Source: Dehalococcoidia bacterium (lineage in GTDB: Bacteria > Chloroflexota > Dehalococcoidia > DSTF01 > JACRBR01). From it: a DNA stretch of 49,339 nt. Shown piece by piece: positions 17,429-25,023 of this stretch. Below the pieces are notes generated by a model, which saw nothing but the letters and a program-made list of their open reading frames with translations, searched no databases and was not told where the DNA came from. The stretch is taken from NCBI GenBank assembly GCA_040902535.1, contig JBBDXD010000023.1, positions 32,772 to 82,110 of the forward strand, read 5' to 3'. Position numbers and translations under genes: made by a program. How positions within the stretch are numbered: the first letter of the stretch is position 1; the number at the start of each line of letters is the position of its first letter.

Positions 17429-18126
17429 TTGAGGTAGCGTTCGAACCACGAGACGGTTTTCTGCCACGCGTCCTGCGCGACCTCTTCTCGATAGCCCGGA
17501 CGGCCGACGTTCATGAACGCGTGCCCGACGCCGGCGTAGGAGTGGAACTCGTGCGGCTTGTTGAGGCGGGTCAACGCGGCGTCGATCTTCGCGACGTCGT
17601 CCGGGTTGGGGTTGCCGTCTTGCTCGCCGAAGAGCCCGAGCAGCGGCGCGCCGATCTTCGCGGACTCGTCGAACGGCGCCGGACCGTCGCCCCACGGCTG
17701 CATGATGCTGCCGCCGTAGAAGACGACGACCGCCTTGAACTCCGCGTCCTGCGTCGCCATGAGGTACGCGACGCGGCCGCCCATGCAGAAGCCGGTGATG
17801 CCGATGCGGTCGCCGCGCGCTTCCGGCAGCGACTTCAGGTGCGCCACCGCCGCCGAGACGTCAACGATGATCTTGTGGTCGCGGAGGCGGCCCATGCGCG
17901 TGAGCGGATCGTCGGCGTTTGCGGAATTGTCGCGGTGATACAGATCCGGCGCGATGCCGACGAAGCCCGCTTCGGCAATGCGCTCGGTCATCGACTGGAT
18001 GAACTGGTCGACGCCGCCCGCATGCTGAATGACGACGACCGCCGGCGCGGGCGTCGTGGCGGGCAGCGTGACGTAGCAGCGCATCCTGGCGCCATTGGAC
18101 TGGACTTCATCCCAACGTGTTTCCAT
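17425..18126 (-). CDS. Dienelactone hydrolase family protein
   Basis: 233-residue alpha/beta hydrolase of the dienelactone hydrolase family. The nucleophile is the Cys in GFCMGG, the acid is the Asp in FGEQDGNP and the His is in GVGHAFMN, giving the Cys-Asp-His triad typical of the family. Oxyanion-region sequence QHAGGVDQF is also present. The family hydrolyses dienelactone in chlorocatechol breakdown, but many members act on other small esters or lactones. GGAGG lies before the ATG. It is the first gene of a three-gene minus-strand unit. Confidence 0.9.
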   Translation of the reverse strand: METRWDEVQSNGARMRCYVTLPATTPAPAVVVIQHAGGVDQFIQSMTERIAEAGFVGIAPDLYHRDNSANADDPLTRMGRLRDHKIIVDVSAAVAHLKSLPEARGDRIGITGFCMGGRVAYLMATQDAEFKAVVVFYGGSIMQPWGDGPAPFDESAKIGAPLLGLFGEQDGNPNPDDVAKIDAALTRLNKPHEFHSYAGVGHAFMNVGRPGYREEVAQDAWQKTVSWFERYLK

Positions 18127-18210
18127 GTTCGCCTCCCTGACGGTAGCCTAGCGGCACCCGGCGATAGACTCGACGTTCGCGGTGTTGCTGCTCGCCACGA
18201 GGAAGCGCGG

Positions 18211-18687
18211 CTAATCAGCCGCCGTCGCGAGCGCCGACAGCGCAGCGTCCGTCAGGCGGTAAACCGTCCAGTCGTCCATCGCGACGGCGCCGAGCGACCG
18301 ATAGAACGCGATCGAAGGCTCGTTCCAGTCGAGTGCGGACCACTCGAGGCGCCCGCATCCGCGCTGGACCGCGATCTGCGCGAGACGCGACAGCAGCGCC
18401 TTGCCGTGGCCGCCCCCGCGATGCTCGGGGCGCACGAACAGGTCTTCGAGGTAGATGCCGGGCTTGCCGAGAAACGTCGAGAAGTTGTGGAAGAACAGCG
18501 CGAACCCCACGACATCGCCGGCGTGCTCGGCGAGGATAACCTCGGCGTACCGCCGCTCGCCGAAGAGGTACGCGCGCAACTCGTCTTCATCGAACACGGC
18601 TTCATGCGCGAGGCGTTCGTACTCGGCGAGGGCGCGGATCAGCGCCGCGATCGACGGGATATCGTCGGGTGTGGCATCACGGATCAT
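18211..18687 (-). CDS. GNAT family N-acetyltransferase (diamine/polyamine acetyltransferase-like)
   Basis: 158-residue GNAT protein. The acetyl-CoA loop is VRPEHRGGGHGKALLSRLA (a variant of RxxGxG/A), preceded by the strand GIYLEDLFV. The segment ALDWNEPSIAFYRSLGA closes the fold. The FHNFSTFLGKPGIYLEDLFV region resembles the diamine/spermidine acetyltransferase (SAT1-like) subgroup. It would transfer acetyl from acetyl-CoA to an amine in the cytoplasm. The amine substrate is an inference from resemblance only. Confidence 0.85.
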   Translation of the reverse strand: MIRDATPDDIPSIAALIRALAEYERLAHEAVFDEDELRAYLFGERRYAEVILAEHAGDVVGFALFFHNFSTFLGKPGIYLEDLFVRPEHRGGGHGKALLSRLAQIAVQRGCGRLEWSALDWNEPSIAFYRSLGAVAMDDWTVYRLTDAALSALATAAD

Positions 18688-18735
18688 GCGACAAGCGTAA
18701 ACGCGATCGTCAGTGCGCGCTTTCGAACAGTGCGG

Positions 18736-19503
18736 TCAGGTCGTCGAGGCGGGTGAGCGCGCTGACGCCGGGCAGATCGGCGTTCTTGCGCGTAATGGCG
18801 CCGTCATCGTCGATTTCGTAGGTGTGCCCGGGGATCGAGCGCGACGCATCGCAACGGCGGGCTCGTGCTCGGCGAAGATCGCGTAGCGGGCGGCGAAGTC
18901 GAGCGGGTGCACGGGGTTCTTGCCGAGGACGATGTGGGCGTCGGTTTGCGGGCCGTCGGACACGCAACCGACATAGGCATCCTGCGCGAGACGCACGACG
19001 CCGTCCGCCGTCTCGATCTCCGACACCAGCACGAAGAAGTCGCCGCGGTCGTTCGACGCGTAGTCCAGGTATTGAGCCGTGACCTTGCCGACGATGAGGG
19101 CATCGGCGCGTGCGGCGGCGTCTGCTGCGCTGACCGGCTCGCTCCAGCCGTCGATCAGCGTCTCCCTGCGTTCGACGCCGGCGAACGACGCTCGCGCCTC
19201 GACGAGTTGTGTTTGCAGTTCGTCCATGCGTCCGCGATGCAGCGCCGTCACCGTGCCCGACCACTGGCTGAGGTTTTCGACGGTGATGTCCTGCGTCGGG
19301 ATGGGCGTCGGATCTGAGGGTTCGCGCGTGGGGCACTCGAAGTCACGGGCGTCGGGACCGATTGCGCGCTGCTGTGGCACGTCGCCAGCCGATCGCGTGC
19401 GCGGCGTGCCGTCGCCGCACGCGGCGAGGAGCGCGAGCACCGGGGACATCGCCAGGGCGATGACGGGCGCGTGCCTGAGTGCAGCGGATACGAGGCGGCG
19501 CAT
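18736..19503 (-). CDS. Hypothetical lipoprotein with an apparent C-terminal frameshift
   Basis: The N-terminus MRRLVSAALRHAPVIALAMS and LALLAAC give a lipoprotein signal with Cys29. The following 190 residues look like a normal extracytoplasmic domain (EIETADGVVRLAQDAYVGCV, then DAHIVLGKNPVHPLDFAARY). From about 18855 the frame becomes Arg/Thr/Pro-rich and unnatural. The alternative frame there reads SIPGHTYEIDDDGAITRKN and DLPGVSALTRLDDLTALFES and stops at 18710. I infer a single-base indel near 18835-18865, either a sequencing error or a recent mutation; the intact gene would span 18710-19503. Function unknown. Confidence 0.7.
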   Translation of the reverse strand: MRRLVSAALRHAPVIALAMSPVLALLAACGDGTPRTRSAGDVPQQRAIGPDARDFECPTREPSDPTPIPTQDITVENLSQWSGTVTALHRGRMDELQTQLVEARASFAGVERRETLIDGWSEPVSAADAAARADALIVGKVTAQYLDYASNDRGDFFVLVSEIETADGVVRLAQDAYVGCVSDGPQTDAHIVLGKNPVHPLDFAARYAIFAEHEPAVAMRRARSPGTPTKSTMTAPLRARTPICPASARSPASTT

Positions 19504-19674
19504 GCCCGATCGTTGATCCGGGCCATCGGCCTGTCAATGAACGGCGGGCGAAGCGAACGGGCGTCTGTCAACGAGCGGCATCGAACGCCGCGAGCGTCGC
19601 TGCGTGGATGCTACTGCTATGCCGCCGCGGCGTCCGCGAGCGCGGCGGCATTCGTCGCGGGATACGATGTAGGC

Positions 19675-20559
19675 ATGGCGTACGCGCGCGTGAACGGCGT
19701 CGATCTGTACTACGAGGAGCACGGCGAAGGGCCGCCGCTGATCTTCGCGCACGGGCTGATGGGCAGCACGGAGCTGGGGCGGGCGTTCGGCGAGAATATC
19801 GAGGCGATCGCTGAGCGCGGCGTGCGCGTCATAGCCTACGATGCGCGCGGCCACGGCCGCTCGGGGCACACGACGCGGCGGCGTGACTATCGATGGTCGT
19901 CGCTCGCGGAGGACATGCTGGGCGTGATGCACGCGCGCGGGCTGGAACGCGCGAGCGTGTACGGCGCGTCGATGGGGGCGGGCACGGCGTTGGTGCTGGC
20001 GCTCGCGCATCCGGCGGCGGTCGACAAGCTCATCCTGCGCGCGCCGCCGCCGATGGGCGAAGGAGCGGGCGAAGCGCGGAAGCTCTTCGGGACGCTGGCG
20101 ACGATGTACCAGTTCCTGGGGCCGCGGCTGACGTCGGCGATGCTGATGCGGATGCCGCAGGTGCGGGCAGCGGACGCGGCGACGCCGGGCGTCAGCCTGC
20201 GAGCGTTCTTCGCATCGCAGCGGCGCGAGCGCGTCGTGCCGGCGATCCGCGGCGTGCTGTTCGACGAGCGCCTGCCCGTCGACAGGTTTTCGGAGATCGC
20301 ACACCAGGCGCTGGTGCTGACGCACCCCGGCGATCCGATCCACCCTGAGGCTTCCGGGCGCATGCTGTACGAGGCTATGCCGCACGCACGCCTGGCCGCG
20401 GCGCCAACACGCGGGTACTGGCAAGAGAACCCCGACGCGCTCTCGCACGCGATTGCGGCGTTCGTGCGCGGCGAGCCGATCGCGCGGGGGTTGCCGCAGA
20501 AGGTGCGGCACGAGCAAGTGCCGGTCGACCGGGATGGTCGGCTGGAGGTTGGCGGCTAG
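19675..20559 (+). CDS. Alpha/beta hydrolase with an altered catalytic triad
   Basis: 294-residue alpha/beta hydrolase. It has the HG oxyanion motif (FAHGLMGS), DARGHGRSG, the nucleophile elbow GASMGAG and the acid-loop region THPGDPIHP. At the place where the family normally has GHW...P (the catalytic His) the sequence is TRGYWQENP, so the His is replaced by Tyr. The enzyme may be inactive, may use a nearby His, or may have a different chemistry. ATG 19675 fits the family start; longer in-frame starts upstream lack similarity. The last codons lie in a heptamer repeat. Confidence 0.85.
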   Translation: MAYARVNGVDLYYEEHGEGPPLIFAHGLMGSTELGRAFGENIEAIAERGVRVIAYDARGHGRSGHTTRRRDYRWSSLAEDMLGVMHARGLERASVYGASMGAGTALVLALAHPAAVDKLILRAPPPMGEGAGEARKLFGTLATMYQFLGPRLTSAMLMRMPQVRAADAATPGVSLRAFFASQRRERVVPAIRGVLFDERLPVDRFSEIAHQALVLTHPGDPIHPEASGRMLYEAMPHARLAAAPTRGYWQENPDALSHAIAAFVRGEPIARGLPQKVRHEQVPVDRDGRLEVGG

Positions 20560-20617
20560 AGGCTGGAAGCTGGAGGCTGGATTCCTCGGGTTGGAAGTTG
20601 GAGATTAGAGGTTAGAG
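20541..20617. repeat. Heptamer-period repeat tract (GCTGGAG-like)
   Basis: About eleven consecutive 7-base units such as GCTGGAG, GCTAGAG, GCTGGAA, GTTGGAA, GTTGGAG and GTTAGAG. They span the end of the alpha/beta hydrolase gene up to the start codon of the next gene. Confidence 0.75.
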
Positions 20618-20872
20618 GTGAGCCTGTTTGGACGTCCGCGATCTCCGCGTGGGGCTGTTGTGTTGCCGCTCGACGATCCGAAGCTCGCGGAGCATGCGCG
20701 CCGGCTCGCTGACTTCGCGAGTGAGCATAACGGCGAGGGCCACGAGTTGCGGATGGTGTCGGCAGGGAAGCGCGGGCAGACGATCGCGTGTGGCTGCGGA
20801 GGGATCCGTGACGACGCATCCGGCGGGATGCCGCTGGCGCTCATGGAAGACGAACTGATCGACGATGGCTAG
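20618..20872 (+). CDS. Small hypothetical protein
   Basis: 84 residues starting with GTG at 20618, where the last repeat unit (TTAGAGG) could act as a ribosome binding site. The composition is natural for a small soluble protein: VVLPLDDPKLAEHARRLADF, then ELRMVSAGKRGQTIACGCGG and an acidic C-terminus. Two Cys lie close together (CGC). I do not recognise a family. Support is limited to composition and to the absence of a better frame. Confidence 0.45.
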   Translation: MSLFGRPRSPRGAVVLPLDDPKLAEHARRLADFASEHNGEGHELRMVSAGKRGQTIACGCGGIRDDASGGMPLALMEDELIDDG

Positions 20873-20909
20873 CGTGCGGGGTGCGATCGTCCGGCGGTGG
20901 CGGATGCAG

Positions 20910-22139
20910 TCAGGGCACGCGGATGGCCAGCGCGGCATAGACGATGACTTCGGCGCGCACCGCTTGCCTGGTTGATGGCACGATTGCCGAAATCCCCGCC
21001 GACTCACCCGCGTCGATGCCGCCGGGAGCGAACGTGCTCGCCGCCCCGACCAGCTGGCCGTTGCCATCGCGGAGCAGGAAACAGGAGCCGTCAATGTTAT
21101 AGAAGCGATCGTCGGGATTGGAGACGGTCGCGGTGACGCGGTTGCCGTTGAGTTGGACGTGGCTCACGGGGAGCGAGCGCCAGGACGGCGTGTTACCGGG
21201 GAAGCCCTGGATGCCGGAGATGACGACGTCCGGCGCGGCCACGCCATCGGGCAGGGGCAGGAGGAACGTCGCGGGGACGAGCTCGCCGGCCGGCGCCGCG
21301 ATGCCGCAGCCGACGGGAACTTCATCGGCTCGATCGGCGGGCGACCCTGCGACCTGCGCGCCCAGGTGGACGCTGTAGAGATCGCGGCCGGTGGTGTTTT
21401 CGAACTGGCCGACGACGAGGGCGAAGCGACGGCCCGTGGCGTCGGTCACTTCACGGCGCGACTCGACGTGGAAGTCGTCGGGATCGAGCGTCGTGGTGCC
21501 GCAGCAGTCGAGCTTCGCCTGCGTGACGAACTCAAGCTGACCGGCCGGCGCAGCGTTGAAGTAGAGGATCGCCGTCGTGCGCGCACCGCGCCGCAGGTCC
21601 CACGGAAAGACGCCTGCGTGCGCTGTCTCGATGAGCGTTCCATCTGGGGCGCGAAGGTTGGCGCACAACTTGACGTCGCGGTAGTCGACGTTGGAGTCGT
21701 TGCTGAGTTCGACGTACGCGTAGCCGCGGACCAGGTTCCGCTCGAGCAGGCGGACGCGGATGTCGGCCGCGACGGCTCGATCGTCGTGGTCGATGCTCTC
21801 GGTCCGGATGACGGCGGAGAATGGCGGAATCGGTCCGTCGGTCGGGATGATGCGCGGATAACCGGTCGGTTCGCGACCGGGCATGTAGACGGTGTAGGTG
21901 GCCTTCTCGCCGGGGGCAAGCTGCTCAGGACACGTCCGCGCACTCGCCTGAAATCGCGCCCCTGCCGCATCGGTGATGTCCGCGTGGACCTTCGAGTCGG
22001 AGACGACGCCGCGCCCGGTGTTCAGGACTTCGCCGACCCACGGTCCGTCCCGGGCGTTTTGACGCGTCGCCGTCACGCAGGTCGCGGCGAACAGTGAAAG
22101 CGCGGAGAGCATCATGCCGATGGTGGCGATGCGTTTCAT
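20910..22139 (-). CDS. Secreted protein with repeated FxLYD-like beta-sandwich domains
   Basis: 409 residues. The N-terminus MKRIATIGMMLSALSLFAAT is a signal peptide; Cys21 could make it a lipoprotein. The mature part seems to hold three related beta-sandwich units with features of FxLYD/DUF3426-type domains: VGEVLNTGRGVVSDSKVHAD with a later LAPGEKATYTV; AYVELSNDSNVDYRDVKLCA with a later LRRGARTTAI; and GQFENTTGRDLYSVHLGAQV with a later PATFLLPLP. Such domains occur on the surface of archaea and monoderm bacteria. It is transcribed divergently from the dehydrogenase at 22364. No enzymatic motif is seen. Confidence 0.7.
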   Translation of the reverse strand: MKRIATIGMMLSALSLFAATCVTATRQNARDGPWVGEVLNTGRGVVSDSKVHADITDAAGARFQASARTCPEQLAPGEKATYTVYMPGREPTGYPRIIPTDGPIPPFSAVIRTESIDHDDRAVAADIRVRLLERNLVRGYAYVELSNDSNVDYRDVKLCANLRAPDGTLIETAHAGVFPWDLRRGARTTAILYFNAAPAGQLEFVTQAKLDCCGTTTLDPDDFHVESRREVTDATGRRFALVVGQFENTTGRDLYSVHLGAQVAGSPADRADEVPVGCGIAAPAGELVPATFLLPLPDGVAAPDVVISGIQGFPGNTPSWRSLPVSHVQLNGNRVTATVSNPDDRFYNIDGSCFLLRDGNGQLVGAASTFAPGGIDAGESAGISAIVPSTRQAVRAEVIVYAALAIRVP

Positions 22140-22363
22140 ACCAAATAGAAACGCCTGGCGCGGACCCTAGGTTAACCGGCGATGTGGGCCTCGACGGCTT
22201 CCGACTCAGGCCCGTCAAGACAAAGACCGCCAGCGATGCATCACGGAAATACACTGCGAACTCCCGTGGAGAAGTGACCCCCGCGGCATGGCTACGGGCA
22301 TACAATGGATTGAGAAATCCTGCACAATCGATGAGGGACGCCCGCAGGAAAGGGAGTGATGCG

Positions 22364-23260
22364 ATGATCCTGATATCTGGCGGCACAGGATTCGTGGGCT
22401 CGGCGATCGTCAAGGAACTGCTGCGCCGGGACCAGCCGGTGGCGGTACTGGGCCGCGACGATGAGAAGATCCGCAAGAAGTTCGGCCATGACGTCGAGGC
22501 GCGCGAGGGCGACGTGCGCGAGCCCCAGTCGCTCGTCGCGGCGATGCAGGGCGTCGATACGGTCGTCAATGCCGTGCAGTTTCCGAATTCGCCGATCGAG
22601 AACCGGCGCAAGGGCTGGACGTTCGAGGACATCGACCTGAAGGGCACGCGCAACCAGGTGGACGCCGCGAAGACGGCCGGCGTCAAGCGCTTCGTGTACG
22701 TGAGCGGCGCCGGCGCGGACAAGGACGCCGACAAACACTGGTTTCGCTACAAGTGGGAGGCCGAGGCGTACGTACGCGGCAGCGGCCTCGAGTGGGTGAT
22801 CGTGCGGCCGACGTGGGTCTTCGGGCCGGACGACGTGTCGCTCAATCGCTTTCTCGGCTTCGCGAAGCTGCTGCCGTTCGTGCCGATGTTCGGCGACGGG
22901 AAGCAGTCGATGCAGCCGGTATTCATCGACGACGCCGGCCGCGTGGTGGCGGACGCCGCGCTGAAGCCCGAGGCGGCAGGTCAGGTCTTCGAGCTGGGCG
23001 GCCCGGAGGTGATGTCGATGAACGACGTCGTCAAGACGGCGCTCGACGTGCAGGGCAAGAAGCGACGGCTGCTGCACCAGCCGGTGATCGTCGGCAAGAC
23101 GCTCGGGCGATTCGCGTCGGTGTTGCCCGGGCCGCCGCTGAGCGCGGACGCGATCGACTTCATCACGGAGCCTGCGGTGGCGGACACGTCGAACCTGGAG
23201 GCGGTGCTGAAGCCGCGACTGACGCCGCTGCGGGAGGGGCTGGAGAGCTACCTGCGGTAG
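22364..23260 (+). CDS. NAD(P)-binding protein, complex I NDUFA9-like SDR family
   Basis: 298-residue atypical short-chain dehydrogenase. The N-terminal GGTGFVG nucleotide-binding loop follows the first strand (MILISGGTGFVGSAIV), and FVYVSGAGAD plus a WEAEAYVRGSGLEWVIVRPT segment match the NDUFA9/YwnB/NmrA-like group. This group often lacks the Tyr-x3-Lys pair, and here the pair is not evident, so it may bind cofactor without classical dehydrogenase activity. GGGAG lies upstream of ATG 22364. Longer frames upstream lack similarity. It is a single gene followed by a heptamer repeat. Confidence 0.85.
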   Translation: MILISGGTGFVGSAIVKELLRRDQPVAVLGRDDEKIRKKFGHDVEAREGDVREPQSLVAAMQGVDTVVNAVQFPNSPIENRRKGWTFEDIDLKGTRNQVDAAKTAGVKRFVYVSGAGADKDADKHWFRYKWEAEAYVRGSGLEWVIVRPTWVFGPDDVSLNRFLGFAKLLPFVPMFGDGKQSMQPVFIDDAGRVVADAALKPEAAGQVFELGGPEVMSMNDVVKTALDVQGKKRRLLHQPVIVGKTLGRFASVLPGPPLSADAIDFITEPAVADTSNLEAVLKPRLTPLREGLESYLR

Positions 23261-23284
23261 CGGGAGATACAAGGTGGGACGCAA

Positions 23285-23319
23285 GCCGTCAGCCGTCAGC
23301 CGTCAGCCGTCAGCCGTCA
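23285..23319. repeat. Five tandem copies of GCCGTCA
   Basis: Five perfect 7-base copies directly after the NDUFA9-like gene. They are related to the GTCGTCA/GTCGGCA tracts at 37023 and 38750. Confidence 0.9.
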
Positions 23320-23354
23320 GTCGTGGAAGGTTTGGCCGTCGCTGCTAGCAATCT

Positions 23355-24659
23355 CTATGGCGATTCTGACGCGCTGACTTCTTGCATCAGCAGTTCGGCG
23401 GGGATGCGGGCGCGGCTGCGGCCGTAGCTCAGCAGCGGGATCAGCGATGCGATCAGCAGCGCCGCGATCGCGCCGAGGAAATATCGCACATCGACGCGGT
23501 CGACGAGGACGCCGGCGGTGAGCGTCGGGATGATCGAGGCCACGCTGCCAATCGCCGACTTCGTCGCGAAGATCTGGCCGAGGCGCGCGGTCTCGGCACG
23601 TTCGTAGATCAGCGCGCGCGATGACACGTTCACGAGCGCGATGCCGAGGCCGCCGAACGGCACGATGACCATCGTCGTGGCGACGGGCAGGTTGACGTTG
23701 AAGGTCTCGCGCGCCCATTCGAAGTACGCCCACTCTCGCATCGCTTCCGATAGCGGGTCGACGGCCGCGAGGGCGGCGAGCGCGCCCGCAAACGCGATGA
23801 ACCCCAGCAGGGTGACCGTCGGGCCGCCGAGAAGGCGCGTCATGAGCGGCGCCACGGCGAGCCCGAACGCCACGCCGATCGCGCCAGGCGAGAAGATGTA
23901 GACGGCGTTGATGACGCCGGTCGAGAGCACGTCTTCCAGGTACCGCGGCACCGCCACGATGACCATCGTCGTGGCGGAGCTGAGGAGCACGAACTGGAGC
24001 ATCGCGCGCGTGGCCAGCGGGTCGGCGCGGAAGTAGCGGAGGCCGAACGAGAACGACCGAAGGAGCCCTTCGCGGTGCTTGGGCGGCTCGGCGGGGGACA
24101 GGTTTCGGATGCCCGCGAACATGAAGAGGCCGCCGAACACGAGCAGCAACGTGACGACGAAGAGGCCGCTGGCGTCGAACGTCTTCAGCGCCAGGGGGGC
24201 GATGAAGCCGGCGCCGCCGAGTTGCGCGATCAGGCTGACGATGTACATCACGGCGTTCGACTGCACCATCATGCCGGGCGGTGTGACGGCGATGAGCGCG
24301 GCGTTCTCGGCGGGCGAGTAGAACTGGTAGATCGCCCAGATCAAGAGCGTCAGGCCGAGCACGAGTGGCAGGCTGACGTCGAAGCGGATGAACATGAGGA
24401 TGATGGCAAGCCGCGCGACGAGCATGAGCAGGATCGTCATCTTGCGGGGCGTCGCGTCCGCGACGACGCCGCCGGGGATGCTGAGCAGCACGGACGGCAG
24501 CACGGAGCAGAGGACGAAGAGCGAGGTGCTGAGCGATGACTCCTGCTTCTCGATGACAAGGATGAACAGGCCGTAGATCAGCGCGTTCTGGCCGGCGAGC
24601 TGGAGCAGCTTGGCGATCGCGTACTGGCGGAAGCGTGCATCGAGCAGGAGCTGGCGCAT
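23355..24659 (-). CDS. Major facilitator superfamily transporter
   Basis: 434-residue membrane protein with about twelve hydrophobic segments, starting MRQLLLDARFRQYAIAKLLQ. The first helix pair and the loop GGVVADATPRKMTILLMLVA are the MFS signature between helices 2 and 3 (G-x3-D-x2-R/K-R/K). The second half begins near SFGLRYFRADPLATRAMLQF. Resembles the enterobactin-exporter/MFS_3 type drug or metabolite efflux proteins. Start ATG 24659 is chosen on family grounds; the ribosome binding site is weak. Divergent from the inositol synthase operon. The substrate is unknown. Confidence 0.85.
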   Translation of the reverse strand: MRQLLLDARFRQYAIAKLLQLAGQNALIYGLFILVIEKQESSLSTSLFVLCSVLPSVLLSIPGGVVADATPRKMTILLMLVARLAIILMFIRFDVSLPLVLGLTLLIWAIYQFYSPAENAALIAVTPPGMMVQSNAVMYIVSLIAQLGGAGFIAPLALKTFDASGLFVVTLLLVFGGLFMFAGIRNLSPAEPPKHREGLLRSFSFGLRYFRADPLATRAMLQFVLLSSATTMVIVAVPRYLEDVLSTGVINAVYIFSPGAIGVAFGLAVAPLMTRLLGGPTVTLLGFIAFAGALAALAAVDPLSEAMREWAYFEWARETFNVNLPVATTMVIVPFGGLGIALVNVSSRALIYERAETARLGQIFATKSAIGSVASIIPTLTAGVLVDRVDVRYFLGAIAALLIASLIPLLSYGRSRARIPAELLMQEVSASESP

Positions 24660-24680
24660 GGCGGGGGCAGCGTAGCTGAT

Positions 24681-24829
24681 TGGTGGTTGGTCGCTGGTCA
24701 CTGGTCGCTGGAAGTTCGTGATCGGACATCGGAGGTCGGAGACCGGAGGTCGGAGAACAGCGGTCGGAGAACAACCAGACAGACACCAGGTGGCGAACAG
24801 CAAACAGCAGACAGCAAACAGCAAAGGGG
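24681..24829. repeat. Heptamer-period repeat tract (CGGAGGT- and CAAACAG-like)
   Basis: A ~150-base noncoding stretch with 7-base periodicity that changes consensus along its length: units ending CTGGT, then CGGAGGT/CGGAGAC/CGGAGAA, then CGAACAG, CAAACAG, CAGACAG, CAAACAG. It lies between the divergent MFS and inositol synthase genes. Confidence 0.7.
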
Positions 24830-24898
24830 ATGGGTCCATGCGGCCGCGAGCGAAAACGGCGCCCTGGGTGTGTGCTGGCGGCGCCGGGGCCAGAAAAG

Positions 24899-24916
24899 AT
24901 GGTGCGTACGCACCAT
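24899..24916. promoter_or_regulatory. 18-bp perfect palindrome ATGGTGCGTACGCACCAT
   Basis: A perfect 18-bp dyad sits 107 bases upstream of the inositol synthase start, between divergent genes. The length and symmetry fit a dimeric repressor operator. A possible promoter (TTGACC at 24970, TACGGT at 24994, 18-base spacer) lies downstream of it. The same 8-base arms, ATGGTGCG and CGCACCAT, recur at 30961-30980. Confidence 0.6.
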
Positions 24917-25023
24917 TCCGGGCGGTTGGGTGCCGCGCGATATTGTGGACAAGGTAAAGTTTTCGTGACTTGACCGGGTCCGAGGTGGGCACGTACGGTT
25001 CATGAAACTTAACTGAGGTGGCG

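Noticed and set aside
17287-18756. 489-codon plus-strand open frame
   Set aside because: It runs antisense across the dienelactone hydrolase and acetyltransferase genes, which have clear family motifs. Its own composition is unnaturally Arg-rich.
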